NCBI RefSeq assembly: GCF_025567625.1
Contig: NZ_JAOQJC010000058.1
Coordinates: 1-39,877, forward strand
DNA from: Paenibacillus sp. J5C2022
Lineage (GTDB): Bacteria; Bacillota; Bacilli; Paenibacillales; Paenibacillaceae
Direction: 5' to 3'
DNA: 39,877 nt
Made by a program: the position numbers and the translations under genes. Of the stretch, positions 14,856-23,762 are shown in pieces (the stretch's first letter is position 1; the number at the start of each line of letters is the position of its first letter). The notes beneath the pieces were generated by a model, which had not been told where the DNA came from, did no database searches, and saw only the letters and a list, made by a program, of their open reading frames with translations.

Positions 14856-17800
14856 TTGAACAAGATGTCGCTCAGAACGAAAGGCTTGCTTCTCATCGTA
14901 TTGATCTCGCTTATTCCCTTGCTTCTGGCAGGCGTCGGCAATTACTCCGCAGTGAAGCAGTCGCTGCTGCAGTCGGAGAAGGATAAAATGATGAGCAGGC
15001 TTCGCAGCGAGAGCAACGATATCGCAGCGTGGATGCATATCCGCAAGGCCGAAGTGATGGTTATGAGCAGGACGGACGCTGTGCGCTTCGGCACGGAGGA
15101 GCAGCGGCTGGACTACTTCGCGCGCGAGCTGGATCGCAACGGGTTCCAGTACCATTTCATCGGCTATATCGATATGCAGGGCAATGCGGTGCGCAGCGAC
15201 GGCAAGAGGCTGTATCAGGGCTTCGAGTCGTTCTATCATGCGGCGAAGAAGGGGGAGATCCATATGACGGACCCCTATACCCCTACCTTCTCGGATATGC
15301 GGCAAGCGATCATTGCCGTGCCGGTATATAATAATGCGGATGTCGTGACCGGTGTCATCTATGCTTCTATTCGATACGACTCCTTCCAGGAATACTTCGA
15401 CTTCGACAATGGACCGGCGCCGGTATTTTTCTACAATGACCGGGGCGGGCTTATCTACAGCACGCATCCCGAGCTGCACCCATCCAATTCTCTGACGGAT
15501 CGGGAGTCTCTCTTCAGCGGCATTGCCAACCGCATGCTGAGCGGCGATGGCGGAGAAGTGAGGCTGGCGTCGGGCGGACAGAGCTATGTCGTGTTCTATA
15601 CGAAGGTGGCCGGCACGCCTTGGCGGATGGCGCTTCAGGAGCCGCTGCGGCTGCTGGAGGCGCCGCTTGCACCGGTATTCTGGCGCACGGTAATGACGAT
15701 TGCCGCATCGGAGATCATTATTGCGCTGTTCTTCTATCTGTACTTCGAACGGATCGTGAAGCGTCTGGAAGGCGTGCTGAAAGTAACCAAGCAGGCAGCT
15801 TCGGGTCAATTCCAAGCGCAGCATCTGGATACGTCGGAAGGGGATGAGATCGGCAAGCTGGCGGGCTCCGTCAACGGCATGATGGAGCATCTGCAGGAGA
15901 TGTTCGACCGGCTGAATGCGATCATTAATCAGAATCAATATGCCTTCATCGTGCTGGATGATCAGTATCGCGTCATTCATATGAATAAAGCCGCCGAGGA
16001 TATGCTGGACTATCAAGCGGAGGAATTGGTGGGACAAGCGACGCCGCTTACCTTCATCGACCCGGAGGAAATACGCAAGGAAGCGGAGCGGCTGACGCAA
16101 CTGCTGGGCAGGGAGGTGCTTCCAGGGCTGGAAGTGTTCAAGGAGCTGCGCAAGGAGCAATTCTCGTATGAACGGGAGTGGACCGTAATCCGCAAGGACG
16201 GCAAGCGTGTGCCGACGCTTCATAGCTCGAACGGCCTTTACAGCCGCGACGGCAAATTCTCCGGCGTCGTAGGCATGCTTCGGGATATAACGGACCGCAA
16301 GCATGTCGAGAACGCGCGTAATCGATTGCTGGATATCGTGGAGTCCGCCAAGGACTTGATTGCTTCCGCGGATATGAAGGGCCGAATTATCTATATGAAT
16401 CGTGCCGGAAGGGAACTGTTGGGTCTGAGCGATGAAGACAGGACGGTGGAAAGTCTTGCGGTGGAGCAATATGTCGATCCCCAAATGTACGAGCAGCTGC
16501 TGGAAGGGGCGAGGCTGGCCAAGGAGTACGGCTATTGGGAGAGCGGCGCGCAGCTGCTCAAGAGGGGCGGCGAGCCGCTGTTCGTATCGATGGTCGTAGT
16601 CGCACATAACGATCCGCAGACAGGCGAGCTGTTCTTCTCCTGCATCGCCAGAGACGTCTCGGAGCAGAAGCTGGTTCAGGAGGAGCTTGTCCGCGCTACG
16701 CTGGAGGCAGAAGAGGCGAACAAGGCCAAGAGCCGCTTCCTGGCGATGATGAGCCATGAAGTGCGGACGCCGCTGAACGGCATAATCGGTCTGACTCAGC
16801 TCATGCGCAAGATGGAGCTGACGGCGCTTCAACGCGATTATATGGATAAGATGGAGACCAGCTCCGAGAGTCTGCTGCGCATCATTAACGATGTGCTGGA
16901 CTTCTCCAAGATCGAAGCGGGCAAAATTGAAGTGGAACGGCTCCCGTTCCAGCTGGAGGAAGTGCTTGAGAAGCTGGCAAGCGGACTAAGCGTATTCATG
17001 GGCGGGAAGGAGCAGTTCGAATTCATGATCCGCCAGTCCGAACAGCTGCAATATATGCTGGTAGGCGATGCGATGAGGCTGGAGCAGGTGCTGCTCAATC
17101 TGTGCATGAACGCCATTAAATTCACCCCGATGGGTATGGTGAAGCTGGAGATCGAGAAGGTAAGCCGCAGCGCGGAGGCGATCAGCCTCTCCTTCACCGT
17201 GGCAGATACGGGAATCGGCATGAACGAAGAGAAGCGGCGACGGCTGTTCCAGCCGTTCACGCAAGGCGACAGCTCCACGACGAGACAGTTCGGAGGGACG
17301 GGACTCGGTCTTGTCATCTCAAAAAATCTGGTGGAGCTTATGGGGGGAGCTCTTGAGGTGAACAGCGAGGAGGGCGTCGGCAGCGTATTCCGCTTCATTC
17401 TTCCGTTCGCAATCAGCACTTACCGCCAGGAGCAGCCGGCCGTCATGATCGACAGCGGCAGCAAGCGGCCGATATGGATCGTTGAGGACAACACACAGAT
17501 GATGCGCTTCTGGGAAGAGACGCTGGCGCGAGCGGGGGTATCCAGCCTGACGTTCAATGGCTGGCAATCTGCACGCGATCGTCTGCGTGTCATCGGAGAA
17601 GGAGCCAGGCCGCTGCTGCTTCTCATGGACATGGAGATGCCCGATATGTACGGAATCGACACATGGCTGGAATTCCGCCAAACTGCGGAAGAAGCGGCGA
17701 TCCCGATCATTGCCGTCACGACGACTTATGGCCGGGACGAGCTGCTTCAGCTGCAATCGCATCAGCAGCCGATCGCGATACTGACCAAGCCCGTGACGCG

Positions 17801-18737
17801 ACTGGCGCTATGCCGCGCGCTGAATGTGGCGTTGGAGAAGAAGGGAAGAGACGTTCAAGAGACAGCCGAGGACAGGAAGATTGCGGTCGTGTCGAAAGAA
17901 TGTCAGCCAACTGTTAGAATATTGTTAGCGGAAGATAACAAAATCAATCAGCTGGTTGCGGTCGAGCTGTTGAAGGAGCTTGGTTACGAGGTCGGGGTGG
18001 CGGAGAACGGCAAGGAGGCGCTGGAAGTGCTGGCGGAAGGCCAGTGGGATCTGGTGCTGATGGATATTCATATGCCGGTCATGGATGGTACGGAAGCCGT
18101 CCGCATCATGAGGAGCAGGAGGGAGTATGATCATATTCCGGTCATTGCCGTAACGGCGAATATGGTGAAGAAGGACCATGAGTATTATATCCGGCTCGGC
18201 ATGCGCGATGTCATCACGAAGCCGTTGTCGCTGGATACGCTGCAGGAGACGATCACGTACTGCCTGGACGAGGCCGCCAGCGGCAGCAAGCTGTCTGTGA
18301 CGGACGGCGGCGGGCTGCTGCCGGGCGTATCTTCCTACTATAGCCATACTACAGCCATTCCCTCATCGCTGGGCAGCATTGCGGGGATGGATGTGGCGAG
18401 CGCGCTTGAACGGGTCAACGGGAAAATATCAATTCTGCTCCATATGATCGGGCAATTCAAGATGGACTATGAGCGGTTCATGGACCAGCTCCGGTTAAAG
18501 CTGGATAACGGCGAGCGGCAAGCTGCGATTCGCATGCTTCATACGTTGAAGGGAGCCGCCGGCTACTTGTCCGCTTACGGGCTGGCGGATGCCGCCGGAG
18601 AAGCCGGGAAGTGGCTGAACGGCGAAGCCCAGCAGTCTTCCGGGAAAAGCATGCAGGCACTGCTGGCCCGGCTGGAGAAGGAGCTGACGAAGCTGCTTGT
18701 CGGGTTGAAGGATGTGCCGACCAAATTCGACAAATAG
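14856..18737 (+). CDS. Hybrid sensor histidine kinase: Cache-like sensor, HAMP, two PAS, HisKA, HATPase, two receivers, Hpt
   Basis: Membrane sensor of 1293 residues holding a complete phosphorelay. TM1 about 10-27, extracellular double-Cache-like sensor about 30-275, TM2 about 277-296, HAMP about 298-350, PAS1 about 355-480, PAS2 about 488-608, HisKA with His634 in MSHEVRTPLNG, HATPase about 735-855 with an N-box near 748-753 (NLCMNA) and DTGIGM/GGTGLGL, receiver 1 (872-992) with Asp925, receiver 2 (1020-1137) with Asp1070, Hpt (about 1178-1285) with His1229 in HTLKGAAG. Key residues are intact, so the His-Asp-His relay is probably active. A TTG start is used, with GAAGGGGG seven bases upstream. 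The likely target is the OmpR-type regulator encoded next. Confidence 0.92.
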   Translation: MNKMSLRTKGLLLIVLISLIPLLLAGVGNYSAVKQSLLQSEKDKMMSRLRSESNDIAAWMHIRKAEVMVMSRTDAVRFGTEEQRLDYFARELDRNGFQYHFIGYIDMQGNAVRSDGKRLYQGFESFYHAAKKGEIHMTDPYTPTFSDMRQAIIAVPVYNNADVVTGVIYASIRYDSFQEYFDFDNGPAPVFFYNDRGGLIYSTHPELHPSNSLTDRESLFSGIANRMLSGDGGEVRLASGGQSYVVFYTKVAGTPWRMALQEPLRLLEAPLAPVFWRTVMTIAASEIIIALFFYLYFERIVKRLEGVLKVTKQAASGQFQAQHLDTSEGDEIGKLAGSVNGMMEHLQEMFDRLNAIINQNQYAFIVLDDQYRVIHMNKAAEDMLDYQAEELVGQATPLTFIDPEEIRKEAERLTQLLGREVLPGLEVFKELRKEQFSYEREWTVIRKDGKRVPTLHSSNGLYSRDGKFSGVVGMLRDITDRKHVENARNRLLDIVESAKDLIASADMKGRIIYMNRAGRELLGLSDEDRTVESLAVEQYVDPQMYEQLLEGARLAKEYGYWESGAQLLKRGGEPLFVSMVVVAHNDPQTGELFFSCIARDVSEQKLVQEELVRATLEAEEANKAKSRFLAMMSHEVRTPLNGIIGLTQLMRKMELTALQRDYMDKMETSSESLLRIINDVLDFSKIEAGKIEVERLPFQLEEVLEKLASGLSVFMGGKEQFEFMIRQSEQLQYMLVGDAMRLEQVLLNLCMNAIKFTPMGMVKLEIEKVSRSAEAISLSFTVADTGIGMNEEKRRRLFQPFTQGDSSTTRQFGGTGLGLVISKNLVELMGGALEVNSEEGVGSVFRFILPFAISTYRQEQPAVMIDSGSKRPIWIVEDNTQMMRFWEETLARAGVSSLTFNGWQSARDRLRVIGEGARPLLLLMDMEMPDMYGIDTWLEFRQTAEEAAIPIIAVTTTYGRDELLQLQSHQQPIAILTKPVTRLALCRALNVALEKKGRDVQETAEDRKIAVVSKECQPTVRILLAEDNKINQLVAVELLKELGYEVGVAENGKEALEVLAEGQWDLVLMDIHMPVMDGTEAVRIMRSRREYDHIPVIAVTANMVKKDHEYYIRLGMRDVITKPLSLDTLQETITYCLDEAASGSKLSVTDGGGLLPGVSSYYSHTTAIPSSLGSIAGMDVASALERVNGKISILLHMIGQFKMDYERFMDQLRLKLDNGERQAAIRMLHTLKGAAGYLSAYGLADAAGEAGKWLNGEAQQSSGKSMQALLARLEKELTKLLVGLKDVPTKFDK

Positions 18738-18738
18738 T

Positions 18739-18789
18739 CTAACATTTTTCTAACAAAATATTGTTCCTAGTGTTTAGGTATTGTATAGT
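18739..18789 (+). promoter_or_regulatory. Promoter and PhoB-like direct repeat before the response regulator
   Basis: CTAACA occurs at 18739 and 18750 (11 bp apart), the spacing of OmpR/PhoB-type half-sites (B. subtilis PhoP boxes are TTAACA-like). A promoter TTGTTC-N17-TATAGT follows at 18761-18789. It may be a site for the regulator's own product. Confidence 0.45.
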
Positions 18790-18844
18790 AGAGTTACAGA
18801 ATTGATTTGACAGAAATCTTCAATCCTATTTAAGGGTGACCACA

Positions 18845-19555
18845 ATGTATAAAGTATTAGTTATTGAAGATGACGTCATGATGAGTAATATGCTGTCTAT
18901 GTATTTGTTTGAAGAGGGCTACCGGGTGGAGCAAGCGGAACGTGGAGAAGACGGCTTGCAGAAGGCTGCCGACTTCGCGCCCGATCTGATTCTGCTGGAT
19001 CTCATGCTTCCGGATCTGGACGGAATGGAAGTATGCAAGCAAATACGGGAATCGTCCAATGTACCCATAATGATTCTCTCGATGAAGAGCGAGGTGTCGG
19101 AGCGGGTGCAGGCGCTGAAGGCGGGAGCGGATGATTACTTATGCAAGCCGTTCAGCATGCACGAGCTAACCGCGCGGGTAGAGGCGCTGATTCGCCGCTC
19201 TCATACGGTACAGGCGGAGATGAACGAGAAGAAGGAGGCCTCGGACACCGGACAATCGGAGTTGATTCAATTGGATGCGGATAGAAGGCTGCTCATCGTA
19301 AGGGGTCAGCGTGTGGAGACGACGTTCTCGGAGTACGAGCTTATGAAGCTGTTAATGGCTCATCCGGGGAAAGTATTCAGCAGGGAAGAGTTGATTAATG
19401 CGATTCGGGGATTCGATTCCTTCGTGACCGATCGCGCAATAGACGTTCATATCGTCAATCTCCGCAAGAAAATCGAACTGAACCCGAAGGAGCCCCGCCT
19501 GATCAAGACGGTATGGGGATTCGGGTACAAGTATGTGGCCGAGCCGGCCATGTAA
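18845..19555 (+). CDS. OmpR/PhoB-family response regulator
   Basis: 236 residues: receiver domain (1-115) with acidic pocket Glu8-Asp9-Asp10, phospho-acceptor Asp52 in LLDLMLPDLDG and the conserved Lys in CKPF; winged-helix DNA-binding domain (about 140-233) ending in the KTVWGFGYKY signature. The ATG at 18845 is chosen because AAGGGTG (18832-18838) is six bases upstream; a GTG at 18836 lies inside that site. It directly follows the hybrid kinase gene but has its own promoter, and is probably the end point of that phosphorelay. It may regulate itself and the downstream GGDEF-EAL gene, whose leader also carries a TCTAACA element. Confidence 0.93.
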   Translation: MYKVLVIEDDVMMSNMLSMYLFEEGYRVEQAERGEDGLQKAADFAPDLILLDLMLPDLDGMEVCKQIRESSNVPIMILSMKSEVSERVQALKAGADDYLCKPFSMHELTARVEALIRRSHTVQAEMNEKKEASDTGQSELIQLDADRRLLIVRGQRVETTFSEYELMKLLMAHPGKVFSREELINAIRGFDSFVTDRAIDVHIVNLRKKIELNPKEPRLIKTVWGFGYKYVAEPAM

Positions 19556-19596
19556 TGACGTGACGGGAGCCGCTAGCTGAACGGGCTTCAGGCGAA

Positions 19597-19629
19597 GAGC
19601 ATTCCGGATATTCGGGATGCTTTTTTTTC
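19597..19629 (+). terminator. Terminator after the response regulator
   Basis: AGCATTCCG, loop GATATT, CGGGATGCT, then eight T. Confidence 0.88.
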
Positions 19630-19747
19630 TTCCCCCCCACAATCATTAGATATTCTAACAAAGTTGCGAGTCGGGCTGCAGCATTATTCTAATACTTGTA
19701 TGTGACTATTAAGCTTAACAATTATGATGATGGAAGGAGCATTTGTG

Positions 19748-21064
19748 ATGGAGGAAGCTATTGATATGCCTGAACGGAAAGCGGCATTTCTAGAGCTTGA
19801 GCTTGCCATCGACCATGCAAGGGCATCGGGACATCATATGCTGGTTGCGCTTGTGGATATGGATCGGTTCTATCGCGTGAATGAAACGAAAGGGACCGAC
19901 TTCGGGAATCACGTGCTGGAAGTCATTGCGAGCCGTCTGGGTGAGGCAGGCGCGACACTCGCCGGCGGGCACTTTCACGGAACGAGCCGGCTTGGCGGCG
20001 ACTGCTTTCAGATTGTGATCGCTATCCATGAGCAGGAGCTGGTTCGAGCCGCGCAATTGCTGGAGGCGATCAAGTTCGCAGTGGAACGTCCCGTCGCGGA
20101 TGGGGAGCAGGAGCTCTATCTGACTTCAAGCATAGGGGCTTGCGTGTATCCGAAGGACGGCTTGACGAGCGAGCAGTTGTTATGCCGGGCGGAACTTGCG
20201 CTCTACCGCTCCAAGGAAAACGGCGGCAATCGGGTTCAAGTGTACAGCAGCGATGACACCGTCCGAATGAACAGGAAAATTATGATCGAAACCTCGCTTC
20301 GTCCGGCATTGGTCCAACGGCAATTCCACTTGAGCTATCAGCCGGTCTATCAATTGGACAATGGTCGGTTAAGAGGCTATGAAGCATTAATTCGATGGGA
20401 GCATCCGGAGCTGGGCAACGTCAGTCCGGAGGAGTTCATTCCTATCGCGGAATTCAATGGATTGATTGTTCCCATCGGGGAATGGGTGCTTCGGGAAGTG
20501 TGCAAGCGATTGTCGGATATGCTTCGGTATGACGGACTGGATCATCTGCGCATATCCATTAATATTTCATCGAAGCAGCTGATGGACCCCTCCTTCGTGT
20601 CCACAGTTGTCAATGTCATTGACGAATACGAGCTGAAGGCGGAGTCGCTGGAGCTGGAAATATCGGAGCGCCAGATGGCTCTTCATGAGACTCAGCAGAC
20701 GGCGGCCGCGTTAAGCGGGCTTCATGCCGCGGGCGTGCGAATCGTACTGGATGACTTCGGGAGGGGCTATTCCTCCTACACAAGCTTAAAGTACTTGCCG
20801 ATACATAGTGTGAAGATTGATAAGTCCTTTGTGAAAGATATTGATCTGAGGGGCGCGGACCGCTTCATTGTGGAATCCATGATCCAATTGGCACGGAGAC
20901 TCGGGCTTGAGGCGATAGCCAAGGGAGTGGAGTTCGAGGAGCAGATGCAGTTGCTGAAGGAATGGGGCTGCCAATATGTGCAAGGTTACTTGCTGGGCAT
21001 GCCGATGGACCCCACTCAGCTGGACTCTTCGGTGTTCCGCAGAACCGAAGAGATCGACGGCTAA
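19748..21064 (+). CDS. Degenerate GGDEF-EAL protein, probably c-di-GMP binding or regulatory
   Basis: 438 residues, no membrane segment, no sensor domain. The GGDEF-like domain (about 15-165) reads GGDCF at 83-87, so the catalytic Glu is missing. The EAL domain (about 180-425) keeps EAL (212-214), INISSKQ, ELEISE, DDFG (335-338) and KID (356-358). However, the AEGVE motif reads AKGVE, with Lys392 at the position of a conserved metal/catalytic Glu. Both activities are therefore probably lost or reduced; it may bind c-di-GMP as an effector. The ATG at 19748 follows GGAAGGAG at eight bases; ATGs at 19724-19730 lack a site. The chemoreceptor gene lies 57 bp downstream, suggesting an operon linking c-di-GMP and motility. 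Confidence 0.88.
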   Translation: MEEAIDMPERKAAFLELELAIDHARASGHHMLVALVDMDRFYRVNETKGTDFGNHVLEVIASRLGEAGATLAGGHFHGTSRLGGDCFQIVIAIHEQELVRAAQLLEAIKFAVERPVADGEQELYLTSSIGACVYPKDGLTSEQLLCRAELALYRSKENGGNRVQVYSSDDTVRMNRKIMIETSLRPALVQRQFHLSYQPVYQLDNGRLRGYEALIRWEHPELGNVSPEEFIPIAEFNGLIVPIGEWVLREVCKRLSDMLRYDGLDHLRISINISSKQLMDPSFVSTVVNVIDEYELKAESLELEISERQMALHETQQTAAALSGLHAAGVRIVLDDFGRGYSSYTSLKYLPIHSVKIDKSFVKDIDLRGADRFIVESMIQLARRLGLEAIAKGVEFEEQMQLLKEWGCQYVQGYLLGMPMDPTQLDSSVFRRTEEIDG

Positions 21065-21121
21065 TCGATTGTACAGGGATCGTTATCCGTTAAGCTTTAC
21101 TATCTGGGAGGGATTCGGGAA

Positions 21122-22894
21122 GTGACCGTTGTGAAATGGAGTTTCAAAAGCAAGCTTATGTTGCTCGGGCTTGGGCTGCTGCTTGTGCCAAGCTTGATCG
21201 TCAGCATACTCAGTTATTCTTCGGCAAGCTCCTCGTTGGACGAGACGGGGCGAGTGATACTGAAAAACGACGTGAAAAGCACGCTTATGCTGATCGAAAT
21301 GCTGGACAGCCAAGTGCAGGCGGGCGAGATGGGCAGAGAAGAAGCGGAAAGGTTCGTGAAGACTGCCATGCTGGGGGAGATGCGGGAAGATGGCACTCGT
21401 CCTATCAATTCGACGATTAACCTTGGCAAGAACGGCTATCCGTTCGCCATAGACGGCGAAGGCATGCTGGCAGCCCATCCCGCCGTGGAAGGAACGAGCT
21501 TCGCGGACGTACGGAACAATAAGGGCGAGCTGGTCTTGGAGTCGACAAGCGATAAGCCGATGCTGGAAGCGGTTCGGGCGGTAGCCGATGCGGGAGGCGG
21601 ATTCGTCTATTACGATTACCAGCTGCCGAATCAGCCGGATGTGTACGGGGCAAAAATTACGTATGTCGAGAAGGACCCTCATTGGGGCTGGATTATCGCG
21701 GCCGGAGCGTATATGCAGGACTTTAACAAAGAAGCGGATGCCATCGTTCAGATGACGATTATTACGCTTGCGGTAACAATTGCTGCGGGAATGGTCTTCA
21801 TTGTCATAGCGGCAGCGCGCATGACGAAGCCGATCAAAAGGGTGACGGCGTTCGCTGCCGAAGTGGCGGCAGGCAATCTCACCGTGGAGCCTGTAGAGTG
21901 CAAGAGCAAGGATGAGATCGCCGTGCTGGCCTGGAGCTTCAATGAGATGGTGCGCCAGCTTCGAGCGCTGATCCAGGAGGTGGGACGCAATGTGGACGGC
22001 GTAGCCGCTACTTCCCAGCAGCTCATGGCCGGGGGAGAACAGACGAGCGCCGCCAGCGCGCATATTGCGGAGACGATTCAGCAGCTGTCCGAAGGCGCAC
22101 AGCATCAGGAAGAAAGCGCCGAGCAATGCTACGGCGTCATTCAGCGGATGTCGGATTCCACGGCTCAGATTGCAGGCAATACCGGAAAGCTGTCCGCGGC
22201 AGCGCAGAGTACGCTGGAGCAGTCTGTTCAAGGACAGGAAGCTCTGCGACAGGCTACGGAGCAGATGCGGCATATCCAGACATCCTTCGACAGCTTGTCG
22301 AAAGCTGTACGGGATCTTGGCGACCGCTCCGATGAAGTCGTCGGCATGGCGCAGATCATCTCGGATATATCCGCTCAGACTAATCTGCTCGCGTTGAACG
22401 CCTCGATTGAAGCGGCAAGAGCGGGCGAACACGGCAGAGGCTTCGCTGTCGTAGCCGGAGAAGTGCGCAAGCTGGCAGAGCAGACGAATCAGTCCAGCGG
22501 TCATATCGCTTCCGTCGTGCAGGCGATCCGCTCGGAGACGGGGCATGTCGCCGCCACCATGAATGAAGCCGGCGCAGTTGTCGCTAGCGGCCTGATGTCC
22601 GTGCAGGGAGCGAGCGATATCTTCTCTGCCATCAACAAGGATATTGAAGGGGTAGCGGAGCAAGTCGGGGAGCTGTCGCAAGCGACGTCCGCCATTGCGG
22701 CCGGAGCCGATCAAGTGATGGAAGCGATGCAGGGCGTCGTGGTGGTTGCGGCGGAAGGCACATCAGCGACGCAGACCGTATCTGCCGCCGCCCAGGAGCA
22801 GATGGCGGCGATGGAGGAGATTTCCGCGGCAGCCACGACATTGGCAGGAATGGCGGAGCAGCTGCAGGAGCAAGTGGCGAAGTTCAGGTTGTAA
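21122..22894 (+). CDS. Methyl-accepting chemotaxis protein with single Cache sensor
   Basis: 590 residues. TM1 about 12-33, extracellular single Cache-like domain about 40-200 (NGYPFAID, WGWIIAAGAY), TM2 about 211-232, HAMP about 233-285, then the long cytoplasmic coiled coil with the signalling tip at about 411-455 (NLLALNASIEAARAGE, GEVRKLAEQ). No C-terminal CheR/CheB pentapeptide is seen. A GTG start is used, with GGGAGGG nine bases upstream. It is the last gene of the signalling block, and a strong terminator follows. Ligand unknown; small organic acids are common for this sensor type. Confidence 0.92.
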   Translation: MTVVKWSFKSKLMLLGLGLLLVPSLIVSILSYSSASSSLDETGRVILKNDVKSTLMLIEMLDSQVQAGEMGREEAERFVKTAMLGEMREDGTRPINSTINLGKNGYPFAIDGEGMLAAHPAVEGTSFADVRNNKGELVLESTSDKPMLEAVRAVADAGGGFVYYDYQLPNQPDVYGAKITYVEKDPHWGWIIAAGAYMQDFNKEADAIVQMTIITLAVTIAAGMVFIVIAAARMTKPIKRVTAFAAEVAAGNLTVEPVECKSKDEIAVLAWSFNEMVRQLRALIQEVGRNVDGVAATSQQLMAGGEQTSAASAHIAETIQQLSEGAQHQEESAEQCYGVIQRMSDSTAQIAGNTGKLSAAAQSTLEQSVQGQEALRQATEQMRHIQTSFDSLSKAVRDLGDRSDEVVGMAQIISDISAQTNLLALNASIEAARAGEHGRGFAVVAGEVRKLAEQTNQSSGHIASVVQAIRSETGHVAATMNEAGAVVASGLMSVQGASDIFSAINKDIEGVAEQVGELSQATSAIAAGADQVMEAMQGVVVVAAEGTSATQTVSAAAQEQMAAMEEISAAATTLAGMAEQLQEQVAKFRL

Positions 22895-22932
22895 TTCTGC
22901 TGTAAGCCGGCAGCGGATGGATGGAACGGAAG

Positions 22933-22982
22933 AAGGGGCTGTCCCTCAGGTCGATTGACCTTGGGACAGCCCCTCTTTGCTT
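22933..22982. terminator. Bidirectional terminator between the chemoreceptor and a small gene
   Basis: GGGGCTGTCCC (22935-22945) pairs with GGGACAGCCCC (22963-22973), with an inner AGGTC/GACCT hairpin. It is followed by CTCTTTG on the plus strand; on the minus strand the sequence after the stem is not T-rich. Confidence 0.7.
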
Positions 22983-22988
22983 ATTAAG

Positions 22989-23207
22989 CTAGCTGACTTC
23001 CAGATAAAGCTTCGTTCCATCGTTATATTGGAAAATGGCGACGTCGCGCACCATTTCAACCGATCGGATTCGCTTCCACTTCTTCCGGAAATCGAAGTCC
23101 AGTTCCAGTTCGCTCAATTTATGATGAAGTAGATCGAAGGATGTCGATTGCTCGTTAGGGTAGTAGACAGGTACTGAACGATTTTTGAAGGTAATGATTT
23201 TCATCAT
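22989..23207 (-). CDS. Small hypothetical protein, 72 aa
   Basis: Not recognised. The start at 23207 gives MMKIITFKNRS with GGAGGTG (23217-23223) nine bases upstream; upstream in-frame codons lie before that site. The protein is mixed alpha/beta-like with a basic centre (FRKKWKRIRS) and ends in FQYNDGTKLYLEVS, a strand-turn-strand pattern. No signal or membrane segment. It stands alone between two terminator-like regions. Confidence 0.7.
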   Translation of the reverse strand: MMKIITFKNRSVPVYYPNEQSTSFDLLHHKLSELELDFDFRKKWKRIRSVEMVRDVAIFQYNDGTKLYLEVS

Positions 23208-23337
23208 TGCACCATTCACCTCCGTTTGCGTTTTTCCCATTATACCGCTAACGTTTTAGCACCTTGTGAAGCTGTCGTCAGGTTATTGTTTATTTTGCTA
23301 ATACATTTCTAACAATCCCTTCGTGCCGTTAAACTTC

Positions 23338-23667
23338 CTAAGAGCTGCTGTATTTCCACTTCTTCTTGTAATAGCCGTGTCCGTAATGATGATTGTAACG
23401 CGGCGGATGCGGCGGATAATGCGGGTGTTGCGGATGCGGCGGGTGCTGCGGATAATACGGCGCGCCTTGCGGTGGCGGAGCTCCGTGATGCTGGCTCGGA
23501 TGCGGCGGTCCTGCCTGATATTGTCCATTGGGATAATGCGGATGCTGCGGCGGATACTGTGGCGGATACGGGTGATGCGGATGATAGTACCCTTTCTTGT
23601 AGTCGCTGCTGCTATAGAAATGATGACTGTGTCTGCCTGCCAAGGAATAGAAGATTCGTTTCAACAT
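23338..23667 (-). CDS. His/Pro/Tyr-rich small protein, possible spore or surface protein
   Basis: 109 residues from the ATG at 23667, preceded by AAAGGGGAAG. A short ordered-looking N-terminus (MLKRIFYSLAGRHSHH) is followed by a low-complexity body of YPPQ/HPHYP/PPHP repeats and a basic end (GYYKKKWKYSSS). By hand count there are about 19 His, 24 Pro and 17 Tyr. Such composition is seen in spore coat and crust proteins of Bacillales and in metal-binding or cross-linking matrix proteins. No signal peptide is evident. It is divergent from an unusual protein kinase, and a regulatory link is possible. Function not assigned. Confidence 0.7.
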   Translation of the reverse strand: MLKRIFYSLAGRHSHHFYSSSDYKKGYYHPHHPYPPQYPPQHPHYPNGQYQAGPPHPSQHHGAPPPQGAPYYPQHPPHPQHPHYPPHPPRYNHHYGHGYYKKKWKYSSS

Positions 23668-23762
23668 CGTAACTTCCCCTTTCTTCTCTGCAACTTCATA
23701 TACTTTACGACGCTGTAAATAGAAAGTTTCTAAAAAAAACGATAAGCTAGTGGAAGGAGTTG

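Noticed and set aside
14769..16832. 687-aa minus-strand frame antisense to the hybrid kinase
   Set aside because: Composition typical of a shadow frame (rich in Arg, His, Leu), no domain; the plus strand has intact kinase domains.
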